A DNA stretch of 64,000 bases from Zonotrichia leucophrys gambelii (GCF_028769735.1 NC_088173.1:69934463-69998462); one strand, 5' to 3'; shown: positions 1 through 11,022, counted from the stretch's first letter. The notes: generated by a model not told the origin, from the letters alone. Program-made: numbers and translations.

Positions 1-117
1 CTGAGGTACTTGAGAGGTTCAGACTTCCTGATACACCTGATACCAAAGATTTCCCTCTAATGTATAACCCTCCCTTTTAATTTTTAATTCTTACAAAATT
101 AAGGAGTTTTTCTTCCG

Positions 118-305
118 CATTGTTTCTTTCATCTTTCAATGTCTAATTTCATTTATCAGCAAACCTAAAGTTTATTTGTAAGAGCAAATATCTTTTTCCA
201 TTCATCAATCAGTGGGATCCTTCCCATTGTTTCTTTTATCTCCCAGTGCTGGTTTTATCTACCAGCAGACCCACAGCTTGTTTGTAGAGACAAATCCCTC
301 ATTCT
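118..305. repeat. Old 107-bp tandem duplication
   Basis: Two diverged copies lie head to tail. Each begins with CATTGTTTCTTT and runs through an ATTT-ATC-ACCAGCA-type core into a TTTGTA-AGA-CAAAT end. The first starts at 118 and the second at 225, and the second is incomplete. Identity by eye is about three quarters, so the duplication is old. It may be part of an unrecognised older repeat. Confidence 0.6.
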
Positions 306-435
306 TCTTATGGCTGTGACTGCATCTATGGCTGTCTTTTCAGCAATTCATCTACAATCTTTTCTTCATCTCTTTTGGTTATAAACTATTCCAGTGTTTC
401 TTGGGCATGGACACACTCCTAGAGAAGACCTGTTG

Positions 436-560
436 TAGTTCCCATCCCTGGAGGTGTCCAAGGAATGACTCAGGTGACACTGAGAGCTCTGGGCTGGTTG
501 ACAATGCTGTGATGATCAAAAGTTGGGCTGATCTTGGAGGTGTTTTCCATGACTTAGCTC
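436..560 (+). mobile_element. CR1 LINE 3'-end fragment (decayed)
   Basis: The sequence matches the CR1 3' end: CCATCCCTGGAGGTGTCCAA, then CTCTGGGCTGGTTGACAA, then GATCTTGGAGGT. The final CCAACCT tail has decayed to CCATGAC. Short indels separate the blocks, as in an old copy. It has no coding capacity. Confidence 0.7.
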
Positions 561-1495
561 CAGCTGCATTATCTGTGCATGGTCCCAGCACCAGGCAAGC
601 TTCTCCTCTGGAATTTGCTAGCTGAAAATCAAAGATAAAAATACTGGTTTTCTTCCCAAAGCCAATCCTGGAGGGTGACCATGACAGAAACGGCTGAGGT
701 GGAAATGTTCAGAGGTTGCTGCTGTTCTGGGTGTCTTTGTCATTCAGAGCTGCTCCCCCTGCAGAGCTCTCCGCTCTCCTCTCATGCCCATCGAGCTGTT
801 TGTCTAAAGCCTTAATGAGTTTCCTGTATCTTTTCAAAATGTAAATTGTAACCAATTTACAAGTCATTAGTTATAAAGTCAGTCACTGCAGCCCCTCTTT
901 AATTTCACCTGTCCCTTCCCCCGTGTTTCCATTAAGCCCTATTTAATTACAAATTAATCTCATTCTCGGGGCATCAGCTGCATTTGTAATAAATGTCCCT
1001 CAAAATCTGTGACTCAGCCGACAGCACTCCAGCAGTGACCAAGACCTGGATGAAAAGGATTTCCAGTCCAAATTAACAAAGAACTTCTCTCCTGTCTCCA
1101 AAAAACACACCAGCACAAGGGGGAAAGAAAACCAGAGATGCCAAAATGGAATTTGGTTTCTTTGCTGCAAGTGAAGAAAAGGGGAGCAGTTGTGACCCAG
1201 CAGTTCCTCCCTCAGGTTGTCCCCAGGGGACTCACAGCTGTAATGGCTTTGCTGCCTTGAGGAGAGGCTTTTAGCTGCAAAAATCCACTTCTCCAGCCAA
1301 CTCCCATAAATCCAGAGCATTTTGTTGAGATTGCAGACTCCCATTGCTTAATGGGAACATTGCTCACCATTTCACATCCTGGTTTTGGCACAAACAGCTG
1401 CAGGCATGGGCTGCATTTCTCTTCCTGGGTGCAGGACAGAAAAAAATCCTTTTTAATTTTGGCTTGGCTGGAGACTGAACTGTGGGGTGCCTGTT
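561..1495. other. Unclassified non-coding DNA
   Basis: No repeat family or exon was recognised. The part from about 795 to 1000 is AT-rich with several TAAT cores and has no simple-repeat structure. That is compatible with a conserved non-coding element, but conservation cannot be judged from one sequence. The minus-strand frames of 102-114 codons here show no domain or signal peptide. Confidence 0.5.
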
Positions 1496-1900
1496 TGTGA
1501 AATTCACATTCCCTGAACAAATTCCTTCACCCAGGGTTTTTTGCCTGGGAAGCTGACAGGCAGCAAGAGAGGCCTCAGAGAAAAGGAAAACAATTCTTAT
1601 CTCATTTGCTTCTCCTGTGTTGTGCTCATGTGGAATGTGTTTGGAGATTGTTTACCCACAGGTGATTGTTCCATTGGATTCTGCTGTGAGTTGTTTTCAC
1701 TCTTTGGCCAAAGAGGGCCAAGCTGTGTTGGGACTCAGGAAAGAGTCACAAGTTTTCATTATCTTTTTAGTATTCTGTAAGTATCTTTTCTGTATTCTTT
1801 AGTAAAATATCATATTCTTTAATATAATATAGTATAAAAAAGTAATAAATTAGCATTCTGATAAGATGGAATCAGATGAATTATTCCTTCCCTCATCAAG
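1496..1900 (+). mobile_element. Solo LTR, family B (decayed)
   Basis: It aligns in order with the better-preserved LTR at 42341-42935. Shared blocks are CCTCAGAGAAAA, CTCATTTGCTTCTCC, GGAATGTG-TTTGGAGATTGTTTA, TATTCTTTAGTA and the final ATGGA-TCAGAT. The expected 5' TGTCAC is degenerate (TGTGAAATTCAC), and the 3' end fades just before the next LTR, so no target-site duplication can be assigned. The AT stretch near 1810-1850 is the site that is expanded in other family members. Confidence 0.65.
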
Positions 1901-1916
1901 GTGGCTGTCATCTCAT

Positions 1917-2206
1917 TGCAGGGGTTCCATGCTGCTTGCTCCTTACACAAAAGTTCCATACGTTCTTGGTGGTTCTTGTGGGTATCTCCTCAGAGCACCA
2001 ACTCTTTCTTCTTCACAAAACAGCCAGCTGATGCCAGTTCCTTCTCAAGCAGCCACCCCACTCTTTTATAGCACTTTTCTTGTCATTGGTTACAGCTGTT
2101 AAAGTCAGGCCTGTTTCTAATCTTTGATAATTGGCCCAGCTGCAGCTCCTTAGGGGTAAGATCACTTTCTACACTATCTTTATTTCTTATATTCTATCCC
2201 CCTACA
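1917..2206 (-). mobile_element. Solo LTR, family I
   Basis: On the minus strand this starts TGTAGGGGGATAG and ends in CCCCTGCA, giving TG...CA ends. It has a TATA box (CTATAAAAGAG, plus-strand about 2061-2071) and a CCAAT motif upstream. No flanking duplication was found, so the 3' boundary next to the family B LTR is uncertain. The family name is not known to me. Only one copy is present in the window. Confidence 0.6.
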
Positions 2207-2611
2207 GCTGTGCATTTACAATACCTGTTGTGTTTGGGGCAAAGCCTCCCCTCCTCTAAAGGCTTTCCCCCACTGTTCTCAGCATCCCTTTATCTCTGCC
2301 TTCCCTCTGTGCTCATGAGCACATGGTGGAACGGGCCAGGGAATGGATCCTGGCTTCTGACAACCTTTTTATCAGCAGGAGATGTGTCTGTGGCAGAACA
2401 GCTTTACTGGTGTAAGCCAAGGGTGGGAGTTCATCTGCCTGCATTCATCTCCCTTCCAGACTTCTTCAGGGAGGCTGGTTTTTAGAATGGGGTTCAGGAG
2501 GCAAGATGGAAGAATCTGGGCGTGTCCTGCCTTTCTCCTTCTTCTTCTTCTTGGTCTCCATCTTCTGCTGTGATGGTGGCACTTTTGGATTGGTTTGGAG
2601 TAGAAGCTCAC
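2207..2611. other. Unclassified DNA between LTR blocks
   Basis: No known repeat was recognised. A pyrimidine-rich CTTCTTCTTCTTC stretch lies near 2540. The segment sits between two LTR-like blocks of opposite orientation and could be degraded retroviral internal sequence, but no gag, pol or env motif is visible in any frame. Confidence 0.35.
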
Positions 2612-2855
2612 TGTCTAACATAGGTGATAGGTATTGGGAAGTTATGGTAAATAATGTGCTCCTAGTTTTTAGTATGAAAAGATAACACCGCCCCAGGGGC
2701 AGGCAGAGTGCCTCTGTCTGTCCTGCTGAGCAACCTCAGCAGGCCAGAGAAAGAATGTTATAGATAAGAAACAATAAACAACCTTGAGAATGAGAACTGA
2801 AGAGTTCTGACTCCTTCTTCGACCACCAGGCTGGGAAAAGAGATTTTCTAACACA
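2612..2855 (+). mobile_element. LTR-like block, family J (R-U5 side)
   Basis: The block has a polyadenylation signal (AATAAA in AAACAATAAACAACC, about 2775) preceded by a GC-rich CCGCCCCAGGGG segment. It is followed by a GTTCTGACTCCTTCTTCG U5-like stretch and ends CTAACA. This order resembles the U3-R-U5 layout of avian class II (ERVK-like) LTRs. The left boundary (TGTCTAACA at 2612) is a guess, and no target-site duplication was found. Confidence 0.5.
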
Positions 2856-2861
2856 TCTCGG

Positions 2862-3323
2862 GTGTGCCCCAGATACCCTGGGTTTCTCCCTGTAGATTCC
2901 TTCCCCAGGTGTGTCAATCATCCCTCCTTTCCACACCCCGACCCCTGCCCAGCACTGTCTGTCAATCCTGGCATTCCAGAAGGGCATCGACTGATTGGCA
3001 GAATTCAAAAGATGCCTCCACCCCAGGGGGACATTGGGCCATCCAGGTGTCCTCTGTCCCTTGAGACCTCCTTCTGTGTACCTGGTTGGTGGCTCCTACC
3101 CCTTCCTTCCTCCCCCTTTCCCTGGGGTTCAAAGGAACAGCAACCACAGGGACAGGGAGTTCTGTTGGAGCTGTTCTGGATTCAGAGGCCTGTGGGCCAG
3201 AATAAAGCTCTGGATCCAAACCCTCCCTCAGAACCGACTCCTTTCCTTCACCATTGCCTTAAAGCTTCTCCCCCAAGGTAAAACTGAGCTCCCTGGACTT
3301 GTCCCCAGTGCCCAGCTGTGACA
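2862..3323 (+). mobile_element. LTR-like block, family K
   Basis: A second LTR-like unit follows directly. It opens TGTGCCCCAG, carries AATAAAGCTCTGG (about 3201) as a likely polyadenylation signal, continues with a CTCAGAACCGACTCC U5-like segment and ends near GTGACA. Both limits are estimates. Similarity to R-U5 regions of other avian retroviral LTRs is by general layout only. Confidence 0.45.
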
Positions 3324-4477
3324 TCCAGCTAGCCAAAGGTGTCTCTGAGGTGAAATCACCACAGTTGTTGCCTTTTGGTCAAGCAGCAAGGGCCAGACAA
3401 GCCCAGGCACGTCCCATCTGGTTATATTAGTAATTATTCCAATAATTGGGGTCACTCTGAGCAGCAGAAACCCTGAGAGTGTCCCACACTCAACTGGACA
3501 AGCCTGAATTTTGATGCAATTCTGCAAATGCCCATGAACCAGAACAGAAAGAATTGCATGTACAAGCAGAGATGAGTGTGGTTGCAGCCTGCAGAGTCTC
3601 CTTATCTGTCTTTGGAATGCCACTGCTCCACGCTGCCAGCAGCCACCAGGAAAATTCGCTTTTCTCCTCGGACTGCGTGGAGCACACAGATAATTGTGGG
3701 AGCAGCAAGGCTGCTTTCATCTTCCTGCAGCTAATCCAAACAGATCACGTTGTTAGGGGGAGTCAGGGGAGAACAGGAGAAGACAGAGTATCTTTATTTA
3801 AAAATAAATTAAAGAAATCCTTAAAATCAAAGCTCTTAGCAGGGGTTCAGCAGGATCAGGAGGCAGCAGTCCTTGCTCGTGCTGGATTTATTGCCTGTGT
3901 TAAATGTCTGGGCTGAATTGCCTCATCTTCCCACAAATGCAGCTGCTCCTGCCTCGTGTTGGTTGGGCAGTGGGGAAAAGGCAGCAGAGCTGTCTGCGCT
4001 GTCCCTGCTCTGTGGATAACAGAGGGAACACAGAATTGTGAGGACTGTCAGGCTGGATTAGGCTCGAGGCACACGGAATCCAGTTCCTTGCTTGCTTTGC
4101 TGATCAGCACTGCAGGTTTCCAGGAATCATTTTAAAAGCATTTCAGAGGAAAAAAATTGTTCATTTTGTTCCCCTTTTCCCCAAAATATTGCCCTGACTG
4201 CTATCCTTGCAAGGTCAGCTTTAAAAAATCAGGAAGATTTCCAAGAGTCTCTGCAAGGCTGTGAGCTGCTGGTGGTGGTGTAGACCCACAGTAAGTTGTA
4301 GGGACAAGTAATTGAGATTGTCACAGCAGCCTGGGCTGTGGGAACAATCTGGGGAAGAGAGCTGGGATCCCCCAGGGAAGTGGGAAAAGGTCAGAACTGT
4401 CCCATGGGCTTTGCCAGAGGTACCAGGAGTCTTTTGCTGCCTCTGTGTATTTTGCATCATGAAAACCTGGAACCTTT
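3324..4477. other. Unclassified non-coding DNA
   Basis: No repeat family, exon or RNA gene was recognised. An A-rich stretch lies at about 3797-3830. Overlapping frames of 120-131 codons on both strands (3228-3623 and 3554-3916) lack recognisable domains and overlap each other, as expected by chance. Confidence 0.45.
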
Positions 4478-4546
4478 GGGTATTGGACTTGGATGGTCCT
4501 TGTGGGTCCCTTCCAATTCAGGATTTTCCATGGTATTCTAAAGGGA
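4478..4546 (+). mobile_element. CR1 LINE 3'-terminal fragment
   Basis: This is the last roughly 70 nt of a CR1 copy: TTGGACTTGGATGGTCCTTG, TGGGTCCCTTCCAA, TTCAGGA. It is the TGGGTCCCTTCCAACTCAG class of CR1 3' end, and everything upstream is missing. Confidence 0.7.
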
Positions 4547-4755
4547 AACCAAGGCTGCAAATGTCCCTCAAAAGCAGCCAGGAAAACACTTCTGCAGGGA
4601 TCTGTCTCCAACAGAGGTGATGCTGCTCAGAAATTATCTTTGCTCTGTGTTGCAGATCCTAAAGTAGCTAAACTGGATCCCCAGGAGAGAGATACAGAAC
4701 CAGTAACCCCATGAACAAGATTCACTGGACTTCATCTCCCACTGGCAACCAAATA

Positions 4756-4950
4756 ATGGAATCACAGACTGGTTTGGGTTGGAGGACACATTAAAGATCT
4801 TCCCAATGCACCTCTTGCCATGGAGGGACACCTTCCACCATCCCAGGGTGCTCCAAGCACCAATGTCCAACCTGGCCTTGGATATTTCCACGGATCCAGG
4901 GGCAGCCACAGCTTCTCTGGGTACCCTGTGCCAGCAGGTCCTTACCCCTT
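4756..4950 (-). mobile_element. CR1 LINE fragment
   Basis: Read on the plus strand it begins ATGGAATCACAGACTGG and GGTTTGGGTTGGA, the reverse complement of the CR1 3' tail. It then carries GTCCAACCTGGCCTTGGA, the GATCCAGGGGCAGCCACAGC block and ACCCTGTGCCAG. It is 5'-truncated after about 195 nt. Confidence 0.85.
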
Positions 4951-6350
4951 TTACAGTCTGCAATTAAATAATTCCAGTCAATCTAAATTCATTCTCCACT
5001 GATAGCCTGTGTTTGTGCTCAGGATTGCCCCACCCCAGGGATTTAAAGGAATGCCTCCTGTAAGTCTGTAAGTGAAGAGAAGGGTGTGGATACCTTGTGA
5101 ATATCTGTGGGACTCAGCAAAGTGCATTCCCAGGGCTCTCACAGCCTTCCCCATGCTCCTCAGGCACTTCCCATCCCACTGCTGGGCATGATCCCAACCC
5201 TAAGCCAGGGGAAGAGTGGGGAGATGAGCTCAGTGTGGCTGCTGGAGCATTTCCTAGATTATTGATGAATACATCAGGGGGATGGGGACAGGAACTGTCT
5301 TTAGTGCCATTAGTGCAGGGCTGGAGGATGAATCCGTGGCCAGAGATGACTGCCCAGGTTACTTTGTCTTCTCTTTGATTTAAGCAGTGTACAATTAGTC
5401 CAGAGCTTGAAAATTATGCTATTAAACATTGTGCTGTCCTTTTTAATGGATAGCTACTGGGAGAACCTACTGGAAGATTTCCAAAACTCCTGTTTCCATA
5501 GGAAGTGTGCAAAAGGAGAAGGGCTGCCTAAAATCCCACCCATTCACCCCAAATCAGCATCACCTCTCCTGCTGCACCCCTAATAATTGTCTGTGAGCTT
5601 GAAAGCCCCGTGCCCTATCCCATCTCCAAACCCTTCCAGTTAATCATTGTCCCTGTCACAGCAAGGGTTTTCTTTATTCCTGACCTAAATCTTCCTGCAG
5701 ACAATATAAGCCCAAGATCATCCCCATCCCATGATGAATATTCATCATTTTCTCTCCCATAACGAAGGTCAGTATTCTTTAATAAGAGAGAAGAAAGGCA
5801 CACAGGAGGTCCATTTAATAACAGAGGTGACTGGTGCATAAAGCAGGGAGATATTATAATTAATATCACCAGGGTGGGAATGTGCTCAGGAAAATGCTGG
5901 CAACCAGGAGGAAGGGATGCCATGAAGTTTCAGCTTTGAGAAGTTAAAAAAAGCTTTGAGTGAAGTTAATGGAAATTCTGCCTGCATAAGAAACACAGGT
6001 GGAAGGGAAAATCGGCTTATTTTAATCAAAGCAAGAGGGGAAAAAAAACCAACCCTAATTTAAATCAGTCCAAGTGATTGCAGACTTAATTCTCTCCCCT
6101 TATTAGACTCTTCAATCCTAACCCTACAGGCCTAAGAGCTCTCTTTGCACTGGAGGCACAGGAATTGGATTTGTATGCACGCTGACCTCTGAGGGATGGA
6201 GTGAATCCATCCTCTGTCTGTGGGGAGGATTCCCAATTAAATCTGCTGGGAAAGGTGATTACATGGCCCCAGCCTTGTCTGGAGGGGGGATGGCTGGGGA
6301 GGTTCCTCTCTGGCAGTGCTCTCAGGTGCTGGGTAATTGCTGTGGATGGA
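4951..6350. other. Unclassified non-coding DNA
   Basis: No recognised repeat. The segment from 5380 to 6130 is AT-rich and looks single-copy. Frames of up to 102 codons show no domain. The interval ends at the GGT/GGA microsatellite. Confidence 0.4.
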
Positions 6351-6567
6351 AAAAGGAGGAGGAGGTGGAGGTGGAGGTGGCGGTGGAGGTGGTGGTGGTG
6401 GTGGTGGTGGTGGAGGTGGTGGAGGTGGTGGTGGAGGTGGAGGTGGTGGTGGTGGAGGTGGTGGAGGTGGAGGTGGTGGAGGTGGTGGTGGAGGTGGAGG
6501 TGGTGGTGGTGGAGGTGGTGGAGGTGGAGGTGGAGGTGGTGGAGGTGGAGGTGGAGGTGGAGGTGCT
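6351..6567 (+). repeat. GGT/GGA trinucleotide microsatellite
   Basis: About 215 nt consist almost only of GGT and GGA triplets, with one GGC near 6380. The plus strand is a G-rich tract with GG runs at every triplet, so it could form two-tetrad G-quadruplexes. The block is open in several frames on both strands, reading as poly-Gly, Glu-Val or poly-Pro, which explains the long low-complexity frames without implying a protein. A 57-bp pattern is repeated exactly inside it (6413-6469 and 6470-6526). Confidence 0.97.
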
Positions 6568-6649
6568 TTGCTCCTGATCTGAGGCTCTTTGCTCCTGTTC
6601 CCTCCTTTGCTTCTGTTCCTGGAGGGAAAGGAGGGATGAAGCATCCATA

Positions 6650-7052
6650 AGGAAAGGCTGGGAGAATTGGGATTGTTCAGCCTGGAGAAGAGGAGGCTTT
6701 GGGGTGAACTAATTGCAGCTTTCCCGGACCTGAAGAGGCCCCAAGAGAGGTGGAGAGGGACTTTTCACAAGGGATGGAGGCACAGGACAAGGGGGAATGG
6801 CTTCAAATGGAAAGAGAATAGGTTTAGAATGGATATTAAGAAGAAATTCTTCCATGTGAAGGTGGTGGACCCTGGCACGGGGTGCCCAGAGAAGCTGGAG
6901 CTGCTCCTGAATCCATGGAAGTGCCCAAGGCCAGTTTGGATGGGCTTGGAGCAACCTGGGACAGTGGAAGGTGTCCCTCCATGGCAGGGGTTGGAACAAG
7001 ATGGTCTTTAAGGTCCCTTCCAACCCAAACTATTCCATGATTCTGTGATGAA
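6650..7052 (+). mobile_element. CR1 LINE fragment, about 400 nt
   Basis: Its blocks are in canonical order: GGGATTGTTCAGCCTGGAGA at the left, AATGGCTTCAAATGG, TGGATATTAAG-AGAAATTCTT, CCTGGCACGGGGTGCCCAGA, CATGGCAGGGGTTGGAACAA, then GGTCTTTAAGGTCCCTTCCA and the ATTCCATGATTCTGTGATG tail. It is one of the longest and best-preserved CR1 copies here, but it lacks the reverse-transcriptase frame. Confidence 0.93.
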
Positions 7053-7572
7053 GTTTCAAAAGGAAGGCAGGGAAATTCAATCAGGACATGTTTACTTTAT
7101 TAAAAAAACCCTAAAATTAATTCCCAAAACATCATTATGATAAAAAAAAAGGCAAAAAAAGCACTCAAAGCTCACAGCTTTAGTTTCCTTTTCTTCCCTC
7201 CTGCAATTTTTATCTGCTCTGCAAAAAGACAGAAGCAAGAAAAGGATGCCAGGTAGGTGCTGCTTTAGAAAGCCCTGATAAAAAGCCCTGATTTACCTCG
7301 ATTTTAATGGGGTTCAGCCAAAATTCCTAGCAGGACATAAATGTGAACTCATTCCTTTCCTTCCCATTTCACTTTTTTTTTTTTTTTCCATCCCAGAAAT
7401 GACAGAGGCAGAGAGGTTGGAAGCAGCCAATTCCCATGAATAAGTGGAGGAGAGACCCCATTTCATCCTGGCAGCCATTCCTGAACTGGGGCCAATTCAT
7501 TAGGCAGAGATCTCCTCATCCCTGAGCAGAACAGCCTGTTCTGCCTGCCCCAAGTGCCTTCTGCTCTCCAGC

Positions 7573-8665
7573 ATTGCAGAGGTTGCTGCTTGCAGAGGGA
7601 CAGCCTTGGTGAGATATTCATATGGATTTGTGTGTGGAAAAGCAAAAAAAAAAAAATCTCATTTTGTTTCAAAATTTTTAATTTTTCACTGCTCCCATCC
7701 ACCCTCTTCCCCATTCGCAGAAGGAGGATTCATCCGAAAAGAATGGTGTGTTTGCAGTTATATTATTTTTTCTTCCTTGTTTTATTTGGGTTTTTTTAGG
7801 GATTGTTTTTCAACAGAAAAGCAAAACTATCCCTGAGAAAAAAGATCATTTGACCTGTGCTCATCCCTGTCCCTTTGCAGCCTGGGGTTGGGCAACTTGC
7901 TTGGAGAGGGACAGCCTTGGTGAGATATTTATATGGATTTGTGTGTGGAAAAGAAAAAAAAATTAATTTTTCACTGCTCCCATCCACCTTTTTCCCCATG
8001 TGTGGAAAAGAAAAAAAAAAAAGGCTCATTTTGTTACAAATACTTTAATTTTTCACTGCTCCCATCCACAGAAATCATCCCAACCAGGAGGATTCATCCA
8101 AAAAGAATGGTGTGTTTGCAGTTATATTAATTTTCCTTCTTTTGTTTGTATTTGGGGTTTTTTTAGGGATTGCTTTTCAACAGAAAAGCAAAACTATCCC
8201 TGAGAAAAAAGGTGTTTTGACCTGTGCTCATCTCTGTCCCTTTGCAGCCTGGGGCTGGGCAACCTCTGCAAGGATTCTGCTTGGAGAGAGACAGCCTTGG
8301 TGAGATATTTATATGGATTTGTGTGTGGAAAAGAAAAAAAAAAGGCTCATTTTGTTGCAATTTTAAAATTTTCACTGCTCCCATGCACCTTCTTCCCCAC
8401 GTGTGGAAAAGGAAAGAAAAAAGATCATTTTGTTGCAAAAATTTTAATTTTTCAGTGCTCTTATCCACCTTCTTCCCCATCCACAGAAGTCATCCGACCT
8501 GGGAGAATTTATCCACAAGGAATGCTGGGTTTGCAGTTATATTATCTTTTCTTCTTTGGTTTGTTTTTGGGGTTTTTTTTAAGAGATTGCTTTTCAAAAC
8601 TATCCCTGAGAAAAAAGATGGTTTGACCTGTGCTCATCCCTGTCCCTTCGCAGCCTGGGTTGGGC
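7573..8665. repeat. Nested tandem array, three units of about 311-380 bp
   Basis: Three head-to-tail units are anchored on GACAGCCTTGGTGAGATATT at 7599, 7910 and 8290. Each contains GGATTTGTGTGTGGAAAAG, a poly-A run, a TTTTCACTGCTCCCAT block, a TTTGCAGTTATATT-T block, CTATCCCTGAGAAAAAAG and TTGACCTGTGCTCATC. Units two and three are longer because an inner segment of roughly 70-85 bp (GTGTGGAAAAGAAA to CCATCCAC) is itself duplicated within them. Each unit ends in a pyrimidine-rich stretch with TTTGCAG and restarts with TTGGTGAGA, so it mimics splice acceptor and donor sites. No protein homology is visible. Confidence 0.9.
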
Positions 8666-9062
8666 TCTGCAGTGCCAGCCCCGGCCCTGCCCGGTGTTCC
8701 CACGGTGCCAGCAGCCAGGAAGGACCGGGAGAACCGGGAGAAGGGCTCGGGGACATCCCCAGGGACGGATTTTGCTGCCATCCCGTGGTCACTGCCCTTT
8801 GGAGCCTCTGGACCGGTCTCAAGGCAGGGACTTGATGGTCTGGCAGTGACCTCCCCCCAAAATATGAGCTGGACAAACTCCCACCGAGGCAGCACAGAGT
8901 GAAATCAAAGAGAAAGGAATCTCTCCTCCCATCTCCTGCTGAAACACAAGGACAGCTCCTGAAGGGGCAGGTGCTGAAACAAAACTCACCAAAGGTGCTC
9001 AATCACCTTTCAGCACAAGAATGACATTGGGATCCTGTTTCCATTTGTATTTATCCCCAGTT
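8666..9062. other. Unclassified, GC-richer DNA
   Basis: The 8666-8780 part is richer in G and C than its surroundings (CCCCGGCCCTGCCCGG and similar). No CpG-island-scale feature, repeat or exon is recognised. Confidence 0.35.
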
Positions 9063-9158
9063 TCTCACAGAATTACAGACCCATGGGATCTCCTGAGGTG
9101 GAAGGGACCCACAAACATCTTCAAGTCAAACTCCTGGCCCTGCATTGTCCTTTCAGGG
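9063..9158 (-). mobile_element. CR1 LINE 3'-end fragment
   Basis: The plus strand reads CACAGAATTACAGACC, GGTGGAAGGGACCCACAAAC, then AAACTCCTGGCCCTGCA. This is the reverse complement of the CR1 3' end class with TGGGTCCCTTCCA. Only about 95 nt remain. Confidence 0.75.
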
Positions 9159-9289
9159 TCCTGTCAGTGATGGAGTTGTGCTCATCCTTTCTCCCATGGC
9201 ACTCCTGAGCCACTCAACCTTTCCTGACTTTTCCTTTGCCTGCAGGGAGAGGAAAAACATCCTGGGTTTAGTTTTAGTCCTTCCCAAGA

Positions 9290-9726
9290 AAGACTGAGGG
9301 GCTGGAGAGAGTCCGGGGAAGGGAACAGAGCTGGGGAAGGGTCTGGAGCACCAGGAGGGGCTGAGGGAGCTGGGAAGGGGCTCAGCCTGGAGCAAAGGGG
9401 GATCAGGGGGGCCCTTGTGGCTCTGAGGGGACAGCCGGGGGGTCGGGCTGTGCTCCAGGGAACAGGGTGAGAAGAAATGGCCTCAGGCTGGGCCAGGGGA
9501 AGTTTAGATTGGATATTTGGGAAAATTCTTCATGGAAAGGGTTGTCCATCCCTGGCACAGCTGCCCAGGGAGGTGGCAGAGTCACCATCCCTGAAAGGGC
9601 TCAAAAACCCTGTGAATGTGACACTGGGGGTGGTTTAGGGGTGGCCTTGGCAGTGCTGGGGGAACTGGTTGGATTCACTGATCTTAGAGGGCTTTTCCAA
9701 CCTGAACAATTCTGGGATTCCATGGT
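9290..9726 (+). mobile_element. CR1 LINE fragment, about 435 nt
   Basis: The canonical order is seen: GGGGCTGGAGAGAGTCC, AGCTGGGGAAGGGTCTGGAG, GGGGCTCAGCCTGGAG, GGCCTCAGGCTGGGCCAGGG, GTTGTCCATCCCTGGCACAG, GGAGGTGGCAGAGTCACCAT, CTTGGCAGTGCTGGG and the GATCTTAGAGGGCTTTTCCA 3' end. This is the longest CR1 piece in the window. It carries no intact frame. Confidence 0.92.
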
Positions 9727-11022
9727 TCAGGAGTTCTGTCTGTCTGCCCACTCATTGGTTTGATGCACCAGGTCTTTGGTGTGAACCAGGCTGAACCAGT
9801 CTGCACCAAAAGCAAACAATGCAACAGGGGAAGCAAAAAATGCAACAGGAGCTGGGGGAGAGCAGCCACTGCCACCTCCTGGCTCATGGGGTGACCCAAA
9901 CAGCTCCATGATTTTAAATCATGTCCCTTGAATAAGCTCTTGGCTGGATCCCAGCATGGACCAGGAGCTCTCCCACCCTTGTGAGGATTTCTGGGTTCGG
10001 ACTATCAGTGATCTGTCCAAGGCTTGTTCTTTCCATTGAGTCCAGGTGACCCTTCCTCATACATTTCAACACTCCGAACCCCAAAATCAGCCTCAACCAT
10101 CCCAGGGGATCTGATTCCACTGCCACTGCAAGTGTCTGGGCCATCATTTTCCAGTCAGTGCTTGAGTGGCTGGTGTGGATTTAGTGTGTCAGAGCAGAGA
10201 CTCCACAAAAAGCAACATTTCCTGCATGCAGCACCACATTTCAGCATCGAGGATAATTCTGTATTCCCATCTGCTTTATTTTAAGCAGCCCCAGGGATGG
10301 AAAGAGCCACCTTAAGAAAATACAGCCAGCACTCTCCTGCTCCAGCCACCCACGGGCTGACAGATTAAATCTCGTTTGCTTGTGCCAGAGTCTTGCTCAC
10401 TTGTTTGTCATTATCTGGAGTTTTGTTAGGCTGTGTTAAAAAACAAAATCAGCAAAACAAAACTTTTTTTTTTACCTTTTTTTTCTTTTTTTTTTCCTTT
10501 TAATAAAAATAGAAGCTGTGTCAGGGATGGAGAAAAGTGCAGGCACACTCTTGGAGAGCAGCAGTGATCTGGTCCTGCCAAGGATGTGGGGATGGGAAGG
10601 TCTGGGAGACTGACAGGAGGAACTTCTGGCCGTGCCTCACCTTGGGTACTCACCCATCCCCAGCCTGGCTCCAGGGCTTCCATGGTCACCTCTAATGGCA
10701 TTTTTAAAAAATTCCTTCTAAAATTTGCTGTTATCTTTGGAGTTCTCTTATCATGCACATCTTCTTCCACCCACGCTGGACACCAGAACGATCTCACAGT
10801 GAATTACATCCTTCTCCATTCAAATTCAAGTGGAAGAAATCCAGTGAAGAGCTGAGCAGACACATTTTTCCACCCTACATCAGCTTTCCATGCTGGATTC
10901 ACATCTCCCTTTCTTCCCCCTTTTTGGTTTTTTTTTTTTTTCTTCTTGCTGCACATCCTGATCCAGAGAATAAATCCGATGGGCTGAACTTGATGACTTG
11001 GGAAGCCACCACTTCCCAGACC
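9727..11022. other. Unclassified non-coding DNA with T-rich tracts
   Basis: No family was recognised. Homopolymer-rich T tracts are at 10464-10502 and 10926-10942. Frames of up to 123 codons (10426-10797, minus) derive partly from these tracts. Confidence 0.4.

Noticed and set aside
6237..6644. Poly-proline open frame on the minus strand and poly-Gly or Glu-Val frames on the plus strand
   Set aside because: All result from the GGT/GGA triplet repeat being stop-free in every frame.
8224..8835. 203-codon plus-strand frame
   Set aside because: It runs through the nested tandem array and its poly-A and poly-T runs. The repeated units disagree in frame.
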